DNA of 64,000 nucleotides from Desulfolutivibrio sulfodismutans DSM 3696. Its GTDB lineage: Bacteria > Desulfobacterota > Desulfovibrionia > Desulfovibrionales > Desulfovibrionaceae. Below, piece by piece: positions 1-7,919 of the stretch. The translations under genes and the position numbers were made by a program. Under the pieces are notes generated by a model that saw only the letters and a list, made by a program, of their open reading frames with translations, made no database searches and was not told the origin of the DNA. Position 1 is the stretch's first letter; every line of letters begins with the position of its first letter. Location of the stretch: assembly GCF_013376455.1 (NCBI RefSeq), contig NZ_CP045504.1, positions 1,777,501-1,841,500 of the forward strand. The letters are read 5' to 3'.

Positions 1-1155
1 GCCCACGGGCTGTCCTGCGGCCTTTACACCTCGCCCCATTTCCTGTCCGTGCGCGAACGCATCCGCCGGTACCAGGGCGACCTCCCCGGGGCCGCCGCAA
101 CGCCGGGCGCACCGCTTGGCGACGGCTTTTTTTCCGAGGCCGACTGGACGGGCGCGGCCCGAACCGTGCTCGCGGCCACGGCCCCCTTTGGCGACGCCGG
201 TCGGCTGACCTATTTCGAGCTTTTGACGGTCATGGCCGCCCGGCTTTTTGCGGCGCGCTCCGTGGACGTGGCGATCTATGAGGCCGGACTCGGCGGCGAC
301 CACGACGCCACCACGGCCCTGCACCGGGACATGACGGTATTCACCCCCATCGGCATGGACCATGCCCACATCCTGGGCCCCACCCTGTGCGACATCGCCC
401 GGGACAAGGCCGGGGCCATCCCCGTGGGGGGGCTGGCCGTGACCGGGCCGCAGGCCCCTGAAGCCCTGGCGGCGCTTGCAAAACGCGCCCGGACGGCCGG
501 GGCGCGGCTGGTTTCGGCCCGCGAGGTGCTGGACTACGACGCGGCGGCCGGGGTCGTGCGGCCCCTGACCGTGGCCGGGCCTCTCATCGAGGCCGCGCCG
601 CTGGGGTTGCCCGGGGCGTTTCAGGCCGAAAACGCGGCCACGGCCCTGGCGGCGTTTTTCCTGCTGGCTGAAAAGCTTCGCATCGCGATACGCCCCGAGG
701 CGGTGCGCCGGGCGCTTGGGCAGACGCGGCTGCCGGGGCGGATGCAACGGCTGCGGCTGCCGGGCGCGGCCGGGGAGCTGCTTGTGGACTGCGCCCACAA
801 CGTCCCGGCTCTTGTGGCGCTTGAGGCGGCGTGTGCGGCCGACGGCATTTCCCCGGCGGCGGTGATCTTCACCTGCCTGGCGGACAAGGATTTTGCGGGC
901 ATGGCCGGGATCGTGCGGCGGCTGACCACGGGGCCGATCATCGTGCCGGGGCTTTTCTGCCCGGGCCGCACCCGCGATGCGGCGGACGTGGCGCATGGGC
1001 TTGGGGAGCGGGCCGAGGCCGTGCCGGACGTGGCGGCGGCGCTGACGCGGGTGCGGGACATCCCGGGGACGGTGGTGGTGTGTGGGTCGATGTATTTATT
1101 AGCGGAGGTGATGGGGAGGCTAGACTATTCTCCCTACGTTTACTATTTTCAGTAA
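1..1155 (+). CDS. folC: FolC, bifunctional folylpolyglutamate/dihydrofolate synthase, 5' truncated by the window
   Basis: Cytosolic Mur-ligase-fold enzyme that makes dihydrofolate and adds glutamates to folates. The frame is open from base 1 without a start, so the first part, including the ATP-binding P-loop, lies outside the window. The first visible residues (CGLYTSPHF) are the family's substrate-loop region. Further family motifs are YEAGLGGDHDAT, FTPIGMDHAHILG and ARDKAGA, then the C-terminal domain with LPGRMQRL and DCAHN. After the conserved end AEVM the protein continues into an atypical, AT-rich tail (GRLDYSPYVYYFQ). A second copy of the 3' end at 3626-3908 instead ends in DRCLSL, which is probably the ancestral terminus. 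Family assignment is firm; the origin of the tail is inferred. Confidence 0.93.
   Translation, partial: AHGLSCGLYTSPHFLSVRERIRRYQGDLPGAAATPGAPLGDGFFSEADWTGAARTVLAATAPFGDAGRLTYFELLTVMAARLFAARSVDVAIYEAGLGGDHDATTALHRDMTVFTPIGMDHAHILGPTLCDIARDKAGAIPVGGLAVTGPQAPEALAALAKRARTAGARLVSAREVLDYDAAAGVVRPLTVAGPLIEAAPLGLPGAFQAENAATALAAFFLLAEKLRIAIRPEAVRRALGQTRLPGRMQRLRLPGAAGELLVDCAHNVPALVALEAACAADGISPAAVIFTCLADKDFAGMAGIVRRLTTGPIIVPGLFCPGRTRDAADVAHGLGERAEAVPDVAAALTRVRDIPGTVVVCGSMYLLAEVMGRLDYSPYVYYFQ
852..1112 (+). repeat. Direct repeat 1, upstream copy (3' end of folC)
   Basis: Matches 3626-3886 at a constant offset of 2774. Bases 859-1044 are identical to the other copy. Bases 1045-1112 carry about ten differences in 68, only a few of which change the protein (TRVRDIPG against ARVRDFPG), so the two ends look like alleles from different lineages, both kept as working code. 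Similarity stops at the ATGG following the codons for AEV. Confidence 0.95.
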
Positions 1156-1289
1156 AAGTTTCACAATGCTTCGTTTTGGTGGCTATCCCTAGCCCGAAAA
1201 ACTTATCACACCATTATATTGGCAATTAAGTAGTCACCCATATTCACGGCCAAGGACTTTATTTTTTTAACAAACATGGACCTTGCCAT

Positions 1290-2477
1290 ATGATTACCAA
1301 AATTAAAATTCATGGCTTCAAATCCATTTGCAATTTTGAACTAAACCTTGGAAAGATAAATGTATTTATTGGGTCAAATGGAAGTGGGAAAAGTAATATA
1401 CTCGAGGCAATTGGTGTTTTATCTGCCGCTGCATCTGGCCGTGTTGATGACGAATCATTAATTAGAAGAGGTGTACGGCCAGGCCTTCCAAGGCTATACA
1501 AATCTTCATTTAAATCTGAAAGAACATCCCCTCACATTTTTTTTACTGCAGAAAATGAAAACACATCATATTCTGTATCTCTTCATAATCCACTAAAAGA
1601 CCCAAAGAGTGCATGGTCATACAAAACAGAGAATCTTCGCAGCAAAGATACGACTATTGTATCGCGTGGCGTTAAATCTTCGCACAGATTTGATCCATAT
1701 CAAGGGCTTGCTGCCCTTCGTATCGTTGATCTTGGCGAGACAGATAACGCAACAAAATTGCTTTCAACTTTGCGTGAATATGCTATATATACTCCAAACA
1801 CACCAACTCTTAGAGGAGTAACACCTGATCTACAGTCCAGAGAACCTATTGGCTTGTCTGGCGGAAGACTAGCCGAGGCTTTACGCGAATTACAGCGCAT
1901 TGCCAGCAAAGATGAAGATCTTCAAGAAAAACTTGACGAATTTTACTCCACTCTAGAGTGGGCCAGCCATATCGATACAAAACTCACTGCAAATGATTTA
2001 TTGTCGCCATCTGTTCCGCGAACAAAATATTTAATTCGTTTTACTGATAGGTATATGGTCGACAAAAGGAATACTTTGACTGCCTTTGATGCAAGCGAAG
2101 GAGCACTTTATGTAATTTTTTTATCAATTCTTTCCCTTTCACCGTTCATACCATCTCTAATTGCTGTAGACAACCTTGATCAATCATTAAATCCGAGATT
2201 AACAAAGGCTTTGATTGGCATGATGTGTGATTTAACAATTAATCACTGGGAAGATCAACAAATTCTCTTTACATCACACAACCCAGCAGCCCTTGATGGA
2301 TTACCTTTGGACAATCCAAACATAAACTTATTTTCAGTCGACAGAGACAATTACGGCCATACGATAGCTAACAAAATAGACCTGACGGATGCTGTTAAAG
2401 AGTTATGCAGAAAGAACGACTGGCCACTATCGAGACTATGGATGATGGGACATTTAGGAGGTGTTCCCAATGTCTAA
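1290..2477 (+). CDS. AAA family ATPase (AAA15/AAA21-like), putative defence component
   Basis: A 395-residue ABC/SMC-type ATPase of the group found in OLD-like and other phage-defence systems. It has a P-loop near residues 28-36 (GSNGSGKSN), a signature-like ASEGALYV, a Walker B-like segment near 289-298 (LIAVDNLD) and an H-loop near 327 (FTSHNPAAL). The Walker B end reads DNLD instead of the usual DEPE, so the catalytic glutamate may be missing or displaced. The gene is far richer in A+T than its surroundings. The next gene overlaps its end by 8 bases and has its own strong ribosome site, so the two are probably co-translated. The ATPase family is clear; the defence role is inferred from gene pairing and context. 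Confidence 0.85.
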   Translation: MITKIKIHGFKSICNFELNLGKINVFIGSNGSGKSNILEAIGVLSAAASGRVDDESLIRRGVRPGLPRLYKSSFKSERTSPHIFFTAENENTSYSVSLHNPLKDPKSAWSYKTENLRSKDTTIVSRGVKSSHRFDPYQGLAALRIVDLGETDNATKLLSTLREYAIYTPNTPTLRGVTPDLQSREPIGLSGGRLAEALRELQRIASKDEDLQEKLDEFYSTLEWASHIDTKLTANDLLSPSVPRTKYLIRFTDRYMVDKRNTLTAFDASEGALYVIFLSILSLSPFIPSLIAVDNLDQSLNPRLTKALIGMMCDLTINHWEDQQILFTSHNPAALDGLPLDNPNINLFSVDRDNYGHTIANKIDLTDAVKELCRKNDWPLSRLWMMGHLGGVPNV

Positions 2478-3180
2478 TTTATACATTGGATTAGTTTCCG
2501 AAGGCCCAACTGATACTATCATTATACAAAGTGCATTGCAGGCTATTCTCGACCATCCTTTCGTATTAAGCCCAATTCAACCCGAATCCCCCCCCGGACA
2601 ACTCGGTGCTGGCTGGAGCGGTGTATACAGATGGTGCCGACAGATAGCATCTCCGAATTATTACTCCCTATTGCAACACCCCAGCTTAATGTTATTCAAC
2701 ATAATAATCATTCAAGTTGACGCAGATGTAGCTTTTTCTTCATACTCTTCAGCAAATATATGCGACAATATCAACAACGATTTACCCTGCGCTGAAGATT
2801 GGCCACCAATAACAAGATCTATTGAAAATTTAAAGTTGACAATATCGAAATGGACGCACCCCACAAATCATGACAAAAAGACGGTTTTATGCATACCATC
2901 GTACTGCATTGAGACATGGTTAGCAGTTGCATTATTTGGAAAATCAGACCCAATCCTAATGAGCAACATCGAGCAAAACACAAATATTTATAACTACATA
3001 TATGCTAAAAGCAAAACTATTCGCTTTATTCGATTTAAGGATGGCAAACCGAAAAAAATTAAATCAAAATATATTGAATATAAAGACAGGCTAACAAGTG
3101 AATGGAATTATATTACAAGGCACTGCACGCAAGCCATAGACTTTCAAAATCATATTTTATTCGCAGCCTCCCAACGATAA
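2470..3180 (+). CDS. TOPRIM/DUF4276-like protein, partner of the AAA ATPase
   Basis: A 236-residue protein. The ATG at 2470 was chosen because AGGAGG at about 2456-2461 sits at ideal spacing; a GTG at 2461 is in frame but overlaps this site. The N-terminus has a TOPRIM-like glutamate loop (VSEGPTD, residues 9-15), followed by a hydrophobic strand ending in an acidic DAD (IIQVDADV, about 83-90). It also has IPSYCIETWLAVAL near 142, which recalls the IEAW segment of DUF4276 proteins. These are the metal-binding features expected of a nuclease, but overall similarity is weak. It resembles the second gene of ATPase plus TOPRIM pairs such as PARIS or OLD-like systems, though it is shorter. AT-rich like its partner. 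Nuclease activity is an inference. Confidence 0.65.
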   Translation: MSNLYIGLVSEGPTDTIIIQSALQAILDHPFVLSPIQPESPPGQLGAGWSGVYRWCRQIASPNYYSLLQHPSLMLFNIIIIQVDADVAFSSYSSANICDNINNDLPCAEDWPPITRSIENLKLTISKWTHPTNHDKKTVLCIPSYCIETWLAVALFGKSDPILMSNIEQNTNIYNYIYAKSKTIRFIRFKDGKPKKIKSKYIEYKDRLTSEWNYITRHCTQAIDFQNHILFAASQR

Positions 3181-3230
3181 AACTGCATAATTGCTTCATG
3201 ATATTCTCTATTGATTCATCAAAGCCATCA

Positions 3231-3524
3231 TTAAAATCCAACTTTCGTCTTCCCGTGCAGGTGCGCGAGAAGCGCCTCGGCGTCCGCAAACGGCCCGCTC
3301 ACCCGCCCGGCCGCCACGTCCGCCTCGGCCTCGGCCTCCTTGGCCTGCCACTGCGGCGTCGAAAAATATTCCTGCCCCGCCGGGACCACCTTGGCCGGTT
3401 CGATCACGATGCGCCCCGCCTCCTCGCGCACGATGACCTGATCGCCTTCGGAAAGGTGCAGCTTGTCCCGGATGGCCCGGGGAATCGTCAATTGGTGCTT
3501 GGGACGGATGGTGGCGATAGGCAT
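3231..3524 (-). CDS. AbrB/MazE/SpoVT-family DNA-binding protein (orphan antitoxin-like)
   Basis: A 97-residue protein with an N-terminal swapped-hairpin AbrB domain: IRPKHQLTIP, then AIRDKLHLSEGDQVIV and RIVIEPAK. The C-terminal tail (ADAEALLAHLHGK) is typical of antitoxins paired with PIN or MazF toxins. GGGAG lies just upstream of the ATG. No toxin gene is visible next to it on either strand; the neighbours are the TOPRIM-like gene (convergent) and the folC fragment. Its last codons run into the AT-rich insert (stop at 3231), so its 3' end may have been altered by the insertion and a toxin partner lost. The family is secure; the antitoxin role is inferred. Confidence 0.82.
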   Translation of the reverse strand: MPIATIRPKHQLTIPRAIRDKLHLSEGDQVIVREEAGRIVIEPAKVVPAGQEYFSTPQWQAKEAEAEADVAAGRVSGPFADAEALLAHLHGKTKVGF

Positions 3525-3625
3525 GGCGCGCTCCCTGGCAAAAGAGTTGGAAAATAGGAAATTTGGAAATAATGAATTATGGATTTTCTTACTTTCTGAT
3601 ATTCCTGAGACCCACCCTCGTCAAG

Positions 3626-3908
3626 CCCGGCTGCGGTGATCTTCACCTGCCTGGCGGACAAGGATTTTGCGGGCATGGCCGGGATCGTGCGGCGGCTGAC
3701 CACGGGGCCGATCATCGTGCCGGGGCTTTTCTGCCCGGGCCGCACCCGCGATGCGGCGGACGTGGCGCATGGGCTTGGGGAGCGGGCCGAGGCCGTGCCG
3801 GACGTGGCGGCGGCGCTGGCCCGGGTGCGGGACTTTCCGGGGACGGTGGTCGTGTGCGGGTCGATGTATCTTTTGGCTGAGGTGATGGACCGCTGCCTTT
3901 CCTTGTAA
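3626..3908 (+). pseudogene. Headless duplicate of the folC 3' end
   Basis: This encodes only the last third of the FolC C-terminal domain (IFTCLADKDFAG to YLLAEVMDRCLSL) and then stops. It lacks the ATPase and most of the ligase domain, so it cannot be an active enzyme alone. It is the downstream copy of direct repeat 1 (3626-3886 against 852-1112). Codon use in its last 70 bases matches the GC-rich chromosome better than the upstream copy does, so this is probably the original folC end left behind when cassette 1 entered. Similarity to the upstream copy is plain in the sequence; the history is inferred. Confidence 0.9.
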
Positions 3909-4285
3909 TCGCCGCGACCGGCGCCGCCCGGGAATCCCATTTCCCCACTTGCCGATGTCGCCCGCTTCATTACGCAAGAGACGCCGCCACGATCCGACGC
4001 CTCACGAAAACCAGCTGCCGCGTCATCCCGTTTCTGTCTCCATAACTCCCTTTTCCAGTGGATAATCCAAGCCTTCAAACACCAACCCACGGCGTATGCC
4101 CAGACAAGACGGGACATTTCACCAGCAGCAGGGAACGCGCTCTCCGACGTTTTTAAAAACCATGACGCATTTCCCTCTCCCTCGTTTCAGAAAAATGTAA
4201 TCTTGCTGTCGCCGAATTTATTTCATAGTGTTCCTATAAAATTTGGGCGACTTCACGCCGCAACCACAGCAAGCGAAGGGACTCC
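3909..4285. other. Gene-free region before the chemoreceptor gene
   Basis: 377 bases without a supportable gene; the frames that cross it are short or shadow the folC fragment. The last 100 bases become AT-rich and should hold the promoter of the chemoreceptor gene. No convincing sigma-70 or sigma-28 match was found. Confidence 0.6.
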
Positions 4286-6100
4286 ATGAAATTCGGCAAC
4301 CTGCGTATCGGCCTCCGCCTTTTGATCGGCTTTGCGTCCGTGATCGTCATCTTTTCCATTGTCGCCTGGACACAGATCGCCACGATGATGGATTTGGGAG
4401 ACCTCCAGGACGACGGGGCGAAACGCGCCCAGGACGCCCAGTTCATCGGAGAGGTCGACTCGCGCCTGGAGGCCCTCTACGGGATCATCGCCGACGCGGT
4501 GATCAACGGGGATCTGGACAACTCCGCCAAAGACCTGGCCGAGGCCAAGGCCCAGCAGACCAAGGACATTTCCCGGCTCCGGGAGATGGTGGACACCCCG
4601 GAGGAAAAACGCAGGCTGGCCGAATTTGAAGCCCTCTATGCCCAATACTTCGCCGCAATGGAAACGAAGATGCTCCCGCTTTTGCGCAAGGAAGGATCGT
4701 CGATCAACGCCGGAATCAAGGCTATCGACGCCGAGATCGACGATCTCAAGACCAAGGCCATGAGCAACATCGACGCCATTTTGGAAAGCTTCATCAAGGA
4801 AAGCCAGGACGCCGACACCCAATTCGACGCCGTGCGCACCACAAGCATCAAGATGGCCGTCGCCTTCTCCGCCGTGGCGCTTCTGGTCGGCATCGTCGCC
4901 GGGGTAGTCGTCACCCTGTCCATCACCCGCCCCCTGGCCAAGGGCGTCACCTTCGCCACGGACGTTGCGGACGGCAAGCTCGACAGCACCCTGTCCGTGG
5001 ACCAAAAAGACGAGATCGGCGTGTTGGCCCAGGCCCTGCGCACGATGGTCGCGAGCCTGAAGAAACTTCTCGGCGAGGCGAAGTCCCAGGCCGACATGGC
5101 CGTGCAAAAGACCCGGGAGGCCGAGACGGCCATGCAGGAGGCCACAGCCGCCAAGGAACAGGCGGAACGGGCCAAGGCCGAGGGCATGCTCCAGGCGGCG
5201 CACCAGCTTGAAGATGTCGTCGAGGTCGTGACCTCGGCCTCGGAAGAACTGTCCGCCCAGATCGAGCAATCCAGCCGGGGTTCGGAAGAGCAGACCCACC
5301 GGGTGGGCGAGACGGCCACGGCCATGGAGGAGATGAACGCCACGGTCATGGAGGTCGCCAAAAACGCCTCCCAGGCCGCCGAGACGGCCGACAAGGCCAA
5401 GCACAAGGCCGAGGACGGCTCCCAGGTCGTCACCCTCGTGGTCAAGGGCATCGGCGAGGTGCAGGATGCGGCGCTGTCGCTCAAAACCGACATGACCTCC
5501 CTTGGCAAACAGGCGGAGAGCATTGGCCAGATTCTCAACGTCATCTCGGACATTGCCGACCAGACCAACCTGCTGGCCTTAAACGCCGCCATCGAGGCGG
5601 CCCGGGCGGGCGAGGCCGGCCGGGGCTTTGCCGTGGTCGCCGACGAGGTCAGAAAACTCGCCGAAAAGACCCAGTCCGCCACCAAGGAGGTCGGGGACGC
5701 CATTCGCGGCATCCAAAACGGCGCCCGCACGAACATCGCCAACGTGGAGCAGGCCGTCCAGAAGATCGACGCGGCCACGACCCTGGCCGGAAAGTCCGGC
5801 GAGGCCCTGGCCGAGATCGTGACATTGGTGGATCTGACCACGGATCAGGTGCGCTCCATCGCCAGCGCCTCCGAAGAGCAATCCGCCGCCAGCGAGGAGA
5901 TCAACCGGAGCATTGAAGACATCAACCGGATCACGTCGGAAACCAGCGACGCCATGCAGCAGTCCGCCCAGGCCGTCAGCGAACTGGCCCGGCAGTCCAT
6001 GACGCTCAAGGGGCTGATCGACCGGATGAAGGAGGACGGCGGCGAGGTGGCGCAGATTGCGGGCCCAAGCCGCGGCCCGGCGCGCCGGGCCCTGGCATAG
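4286..6100 (+). CDS. Methyl-accepting chemotaxis protein
   Basis: A 604-residue transmembrane chemoreceptor that signals to CheA/CheW. First membrane segment at about residues 10-30, helical periplasmic sensor to about 185, second membrane segment about 188-213, HAMP about 215-268, then a long coiled-coil signalling domain. The highly conserved hairpin tip ([20 protein letters not shown], then [17 protein letters not shown]) lies near residues 425-460. GAAGGGA lies upstream of the ATG. The gene stands alone, with no che genes nearby, so it probably feeds a distant array. The ligand cannot be told from the sequence. Confidence 0.95.
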   Translation: MKFGNLRIGLRLLIGFASVIVIFSIVAWTQIATMMDLGDLQDDGAKRAQDAQFIGEVDSRLEALYGIIADAVINGDLDNSAKDLAEAKAQQTKDISRLREMVDTPEEKRRLAEFEALYAQYFAAMETKMLPLLRKEGSSINAGIKAIDAEIDDLKTKAMSNIDAILESFIKESQDADTQFDAVRTTSIKMAVAFSAVALLVGIVAGVVVTLSITRPLAKGVTFATDVADGKLDSTLSVDQKDEIGVLAQALRTMVASLKKLLGEAKSQADMAVQKTREAETAMQEATAAKEQAERAKAEGMLQAAHQLEDVVEVVTSASEELSAQIEQSSRGSEEQTHRVGETATAMEEMNATVMEVAKNASQAAETADKAKHKAEDGSQVVTLVVKGIGEVQDAALSLKTDMTSLGKQAESIGQILNVISDIADQTNLLALNAAIEAARAGEAGRGFAVVADEVRKLAEKTQSATKEVGDAIRGIQNGARTNIANVEQAVQKIDAATTLAGKSGEALAEIVTLVDLTTDQVRSIASASEEQSAASEEINRSIEDINRITSETSDAMQQSAQAVSELARQSMTLKGLIDRMKEDGGEVAQIAGPSRGPARRALA

Positions 6101-6132
6101 GGCCCTCCCACCGGACGGATGCGATGATACGC

Positions 6133-6157
6133 GCCGCCGCGACCCTGTTGCGGCGGC
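6133..6157 (+). terminator. Possible terminator hairpin after the chemoreceptor gene
   Basis: A perfect 8-bp inverted repeat (GCCGCCGC / GCGGCGGC) with a 9-base loop, about 30 bases after the stop codon. No T-run follows, so it may only slow polymerase or protect the transcript end. Confidence 0.35.
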
Positions 6158-6200
6158 ACGTCGTGCCTTCCTCCCCAGCCGCGCCAGGATGATCCTGCCA

Positions 6201-6230
6201 TTGACACCGCCCGGCCCGCCCCGGTAGTCA
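6201..6230 (+). promoter_or_regulatory. Candidate sigma-70 promoter of the cobalamin riboswitch/cbiK transcript
   Basis: TTGACA at 6201-6206 followed, with 18-base spacing, by TAGTCA at 6225-6230. It sits immediately before the riboswitch aptamer, where the promoter is expected. The -10 match is weak. Confidence 0.4.
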
Positions 6231-6235
6231 CGTCG

Positions 6236-6445
6236 CACGGTTGGTTCTCCACACGGAGACGAACAGGGAATCCGGTGCGACGCCGGAGCGGACCCGCCGC
6301 TGTAAGCCTGGCCCGACATCGGGAAGCGCGACGCCCCCCCTTGGCCACTGTCCCCCCGGGGACGGGAAGGCCGGGCCATCGTCCAGGCAAGCCAGAAGAC
6401 CTGCCAACCCCGCACCCCGAGGCAACGGGACTTTGCCGTCGAGGG
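6236..6445 (+). promoter_or_regulatory. Cobalamin (B12) riboswitch
   Basis: The conserved aptamer elements appear in order: GGTTGGTTCTCC at the 5' side, AACAGGGAATCCGGTG, CCGCTGTAA, GCCACTG, GGGAAGG, and the B12 box AAGCCAGAAGACCTGCC at about 6389-6405. The GC-rich stretch after the box, with further inverted repeats, probably forms the expression platform that exposes or hides the ribosome site of the cobaltochelatase gene downstream. High adenosylcobalamin would be expected to repress that gene. Confidence 0.93.
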
Positions 6446-6543
6446 GTTCCGGCGGCTTTGCCCTTCCCGTTGCGACCCGCCCCCCTCCCCGGCCCTGTCC
6501 CCCAAACCGGCATATGCCGCACCGGCTTTTGCCGGGGGACACC

Positions 6544-7719
6544 ATGACGCGAAAAACCGCTGCGGCGGACGACACCGACATCCCGACCCACGGCCACGGA
6601 CCCGTCACCCAGCCCCAGGCGCACGACCTTGGGCATGAACATGCGCCCGCGTATGGACATGAACATGAACACGATGGGGCCGAAGGTGGAAACGAACCTG
6701 CCCACGCGCATGACCACGACCACGGGACTGGACATGAGCCCGATCATGCACACGGCCACGGACACGACCATGCCCATGAAAACGAACACGGGCATGAGCA
6801 TGGCCATGAGCACGGACATGAGCACCAGCACGAGCATGGGGACGCGCATGATCACGCTCACGGGCATGGCCACGGCCATCACCACGCCCGGCCCCGCCCG
6901 CGCCGGGACGGCATCCTGCTGGCCGCCTTCGGCGCGGCCCTGCCCGAGGCCCAGACCGGCTACGAACTGTTCGCCGCCGAGGTCCGCGAACGCTTCCCGG
7001 ACCATGCCCTGCACTGGGCCTTCACGGCCCACAAGGTACGCCGCAAGCTGGCCGCGCGCGGGATGCGCCGCGACTCCGTGGCCGAGGCCCTGTCCAGGCT
7101 GCACGACCAGGGCGTGACGCATCTGGCGGTGCAGTCCCTGCACACGGTTCCCGGCGTGGAATACCACTGGACCCGGGACCAGGCCATGGTCTACCGCCAT
7201 CCGCGCAAGGGATTTTTGGAGGTGGGCATGGGCGGCCCCCTGCTGACCAGCGAGACGGACCTCGACCGCGTCCGCCGGGGCCTTGCCTCCTACATCCCCG
7301 CCGAACGCCGCCCGGACGAGGCCGTGGTCCTGGTGGCCCACGGAACCTACCACCAGGGGCACCAACGCTACCTCGACTGGGAGGCCGGGGCCAGAACGCA
7401 GGATCCATTGCTTTTTCTGGGGGCGCTCATGGGACGGCCCGGGAGCGCGGAGATCATCGGCCGTCTGCGGCAAAGCGGCGCGCGCCGGGTCTGGCTCGTG
7501 CCGTTTATGAGCGTGCCGGGACACCACGTCCAGGTGGACGTCTACGGCGCAGGGCCAAGGTCATGGAAAGGGCTGCTGGAGTCGGCCGGGTTCCAGGTCA
7601 TGGCCAAGCTAACCGGAACCCTTTTGCACGCGCCGTTTCGCGCGGTCTGGATGGAGCATCTTGAGGCCGCAGTTGCGTCATTGGCGAAAGAGGAACCTGT
7701 GGGAGCGAACGGCGTCTAA
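6544..7719 (+). CDS. cbiK: Sirohydrochlorin cobaltochelatase CbiK with histidine-rich N-terminus
   Basis: Inserts Co2+ into sirohydrochlorin in the anaerobic B12 pathway. 391 residues from the ATG at 6544, which follows GGGGGAC; an in-frame ATG at 6514 is less well placed. The catalytic part begins near residue 120 (GILLAAFGAALPEAQ) and shows HTVPGVEYHW, VVLVAHGTYHQGH and PFMSVPGHHVQVDV, with the histidines expected to hold the metal. Before it lies about 100 residues dominated by His with Gly, Asp, Glu and Ala, in HG/HEHE/HDHA repeats. This should bind cobalt or nickel strongly and may store or deliver the metal. No export signal precedes it. The riboswitch upstream supports the assignment to B12 synthesis. 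Confidence 0.9.
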   Translation: MTRKTAAADDTDIPTHGHGPVTQPQAHDLGHEHAPAYGHEHEHDGAEGGNEPAHAHDHDHGTGHEPDHAHGHGHDHAHENEHGHEHGHEHGHEHQHEHGDAHDHAHGHGHGHHHARPRPRRDGILLAAFGAALPEAQTGYELFAAEVRERFPDHALHWAFTAHKVRRKLAARGMRRDSVAEALSRLHDQGVTHLAVQSLHTVPGVEYHWTRDQAMVYRHPRKGFLEVGMGGPLLTSETDLDRVRRGLASYIPAERRPDEAVVLVAHGTYHQGHQRYLDWEAGARTQDPLLFLGALMGRPGSAEIIGRLRQSGARRVWLVPFMSVPGHHVQVDVYGAGPRSWKGLLESAGFQVMAKLTGTLLHAPFRAVWMEHLEAAVASLAKEEPVGANGV

Positions 7720-7919
7720 TGCGGCGCTCACAAAATAACAGACATCTTCTTTGTGAATATAAATCATGCATTCAGGGTGTTGCGGCTTGAAAACCATCAC
7801 GGGAAGAATCAAACGCACCACGAGGCCGTCCGTGCAGGACGGACTGGCCGCCGCCGTGCTCCGGCGCACCGCGCAAAGAATCAGCCTGGCCGGACGCGGC
7901 ACAGGCCAGGACGCTTGGT

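Larger units (their letters stand above)
1113..3625. other. Cassette 1: accessory insert between the two folC 3' ends
   Basis: About 2.5 kb between the direct repeats. Bases 1113-3240 are strongly AT-rich beside GC-rich flanks and carry an ATPase gene and a TOPRIM/DUF4276-like gene. Bases 3245-3545 return to high GC and carry an AbrB-type gene on the other strand. Bases 3546-3620 are AT-rich again and hold no gene. The composition therefore suggests at least two pieces of different origin. No integrase, transposase or tRNA was seen. The status as an insert is inferred from composition and the flanking duplication. Confidence 0.7.

Noticed and set aside
1105-3630. Cassette 1 as a transposon or integrative element with its own recombinase
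   Set aside because: No transposase, integrase or terminal inverted repeats were found; only the long folC direct repeat bounds it.
4180-4285. Sigma-28-like promoter before the chemoreceptor gene
   Set aside because: GCCGAATT resembles the -10 element, but no TAAA element lies at the right distance.
4253-5841. Long minus-strand open frames opposite the chemoreceptor gene
   Set aside because: They mirror the conserved receptor in GC-rich DNA, have odd composition and no ribosome site; the receptor motifs leave no doubt about the coding strand.
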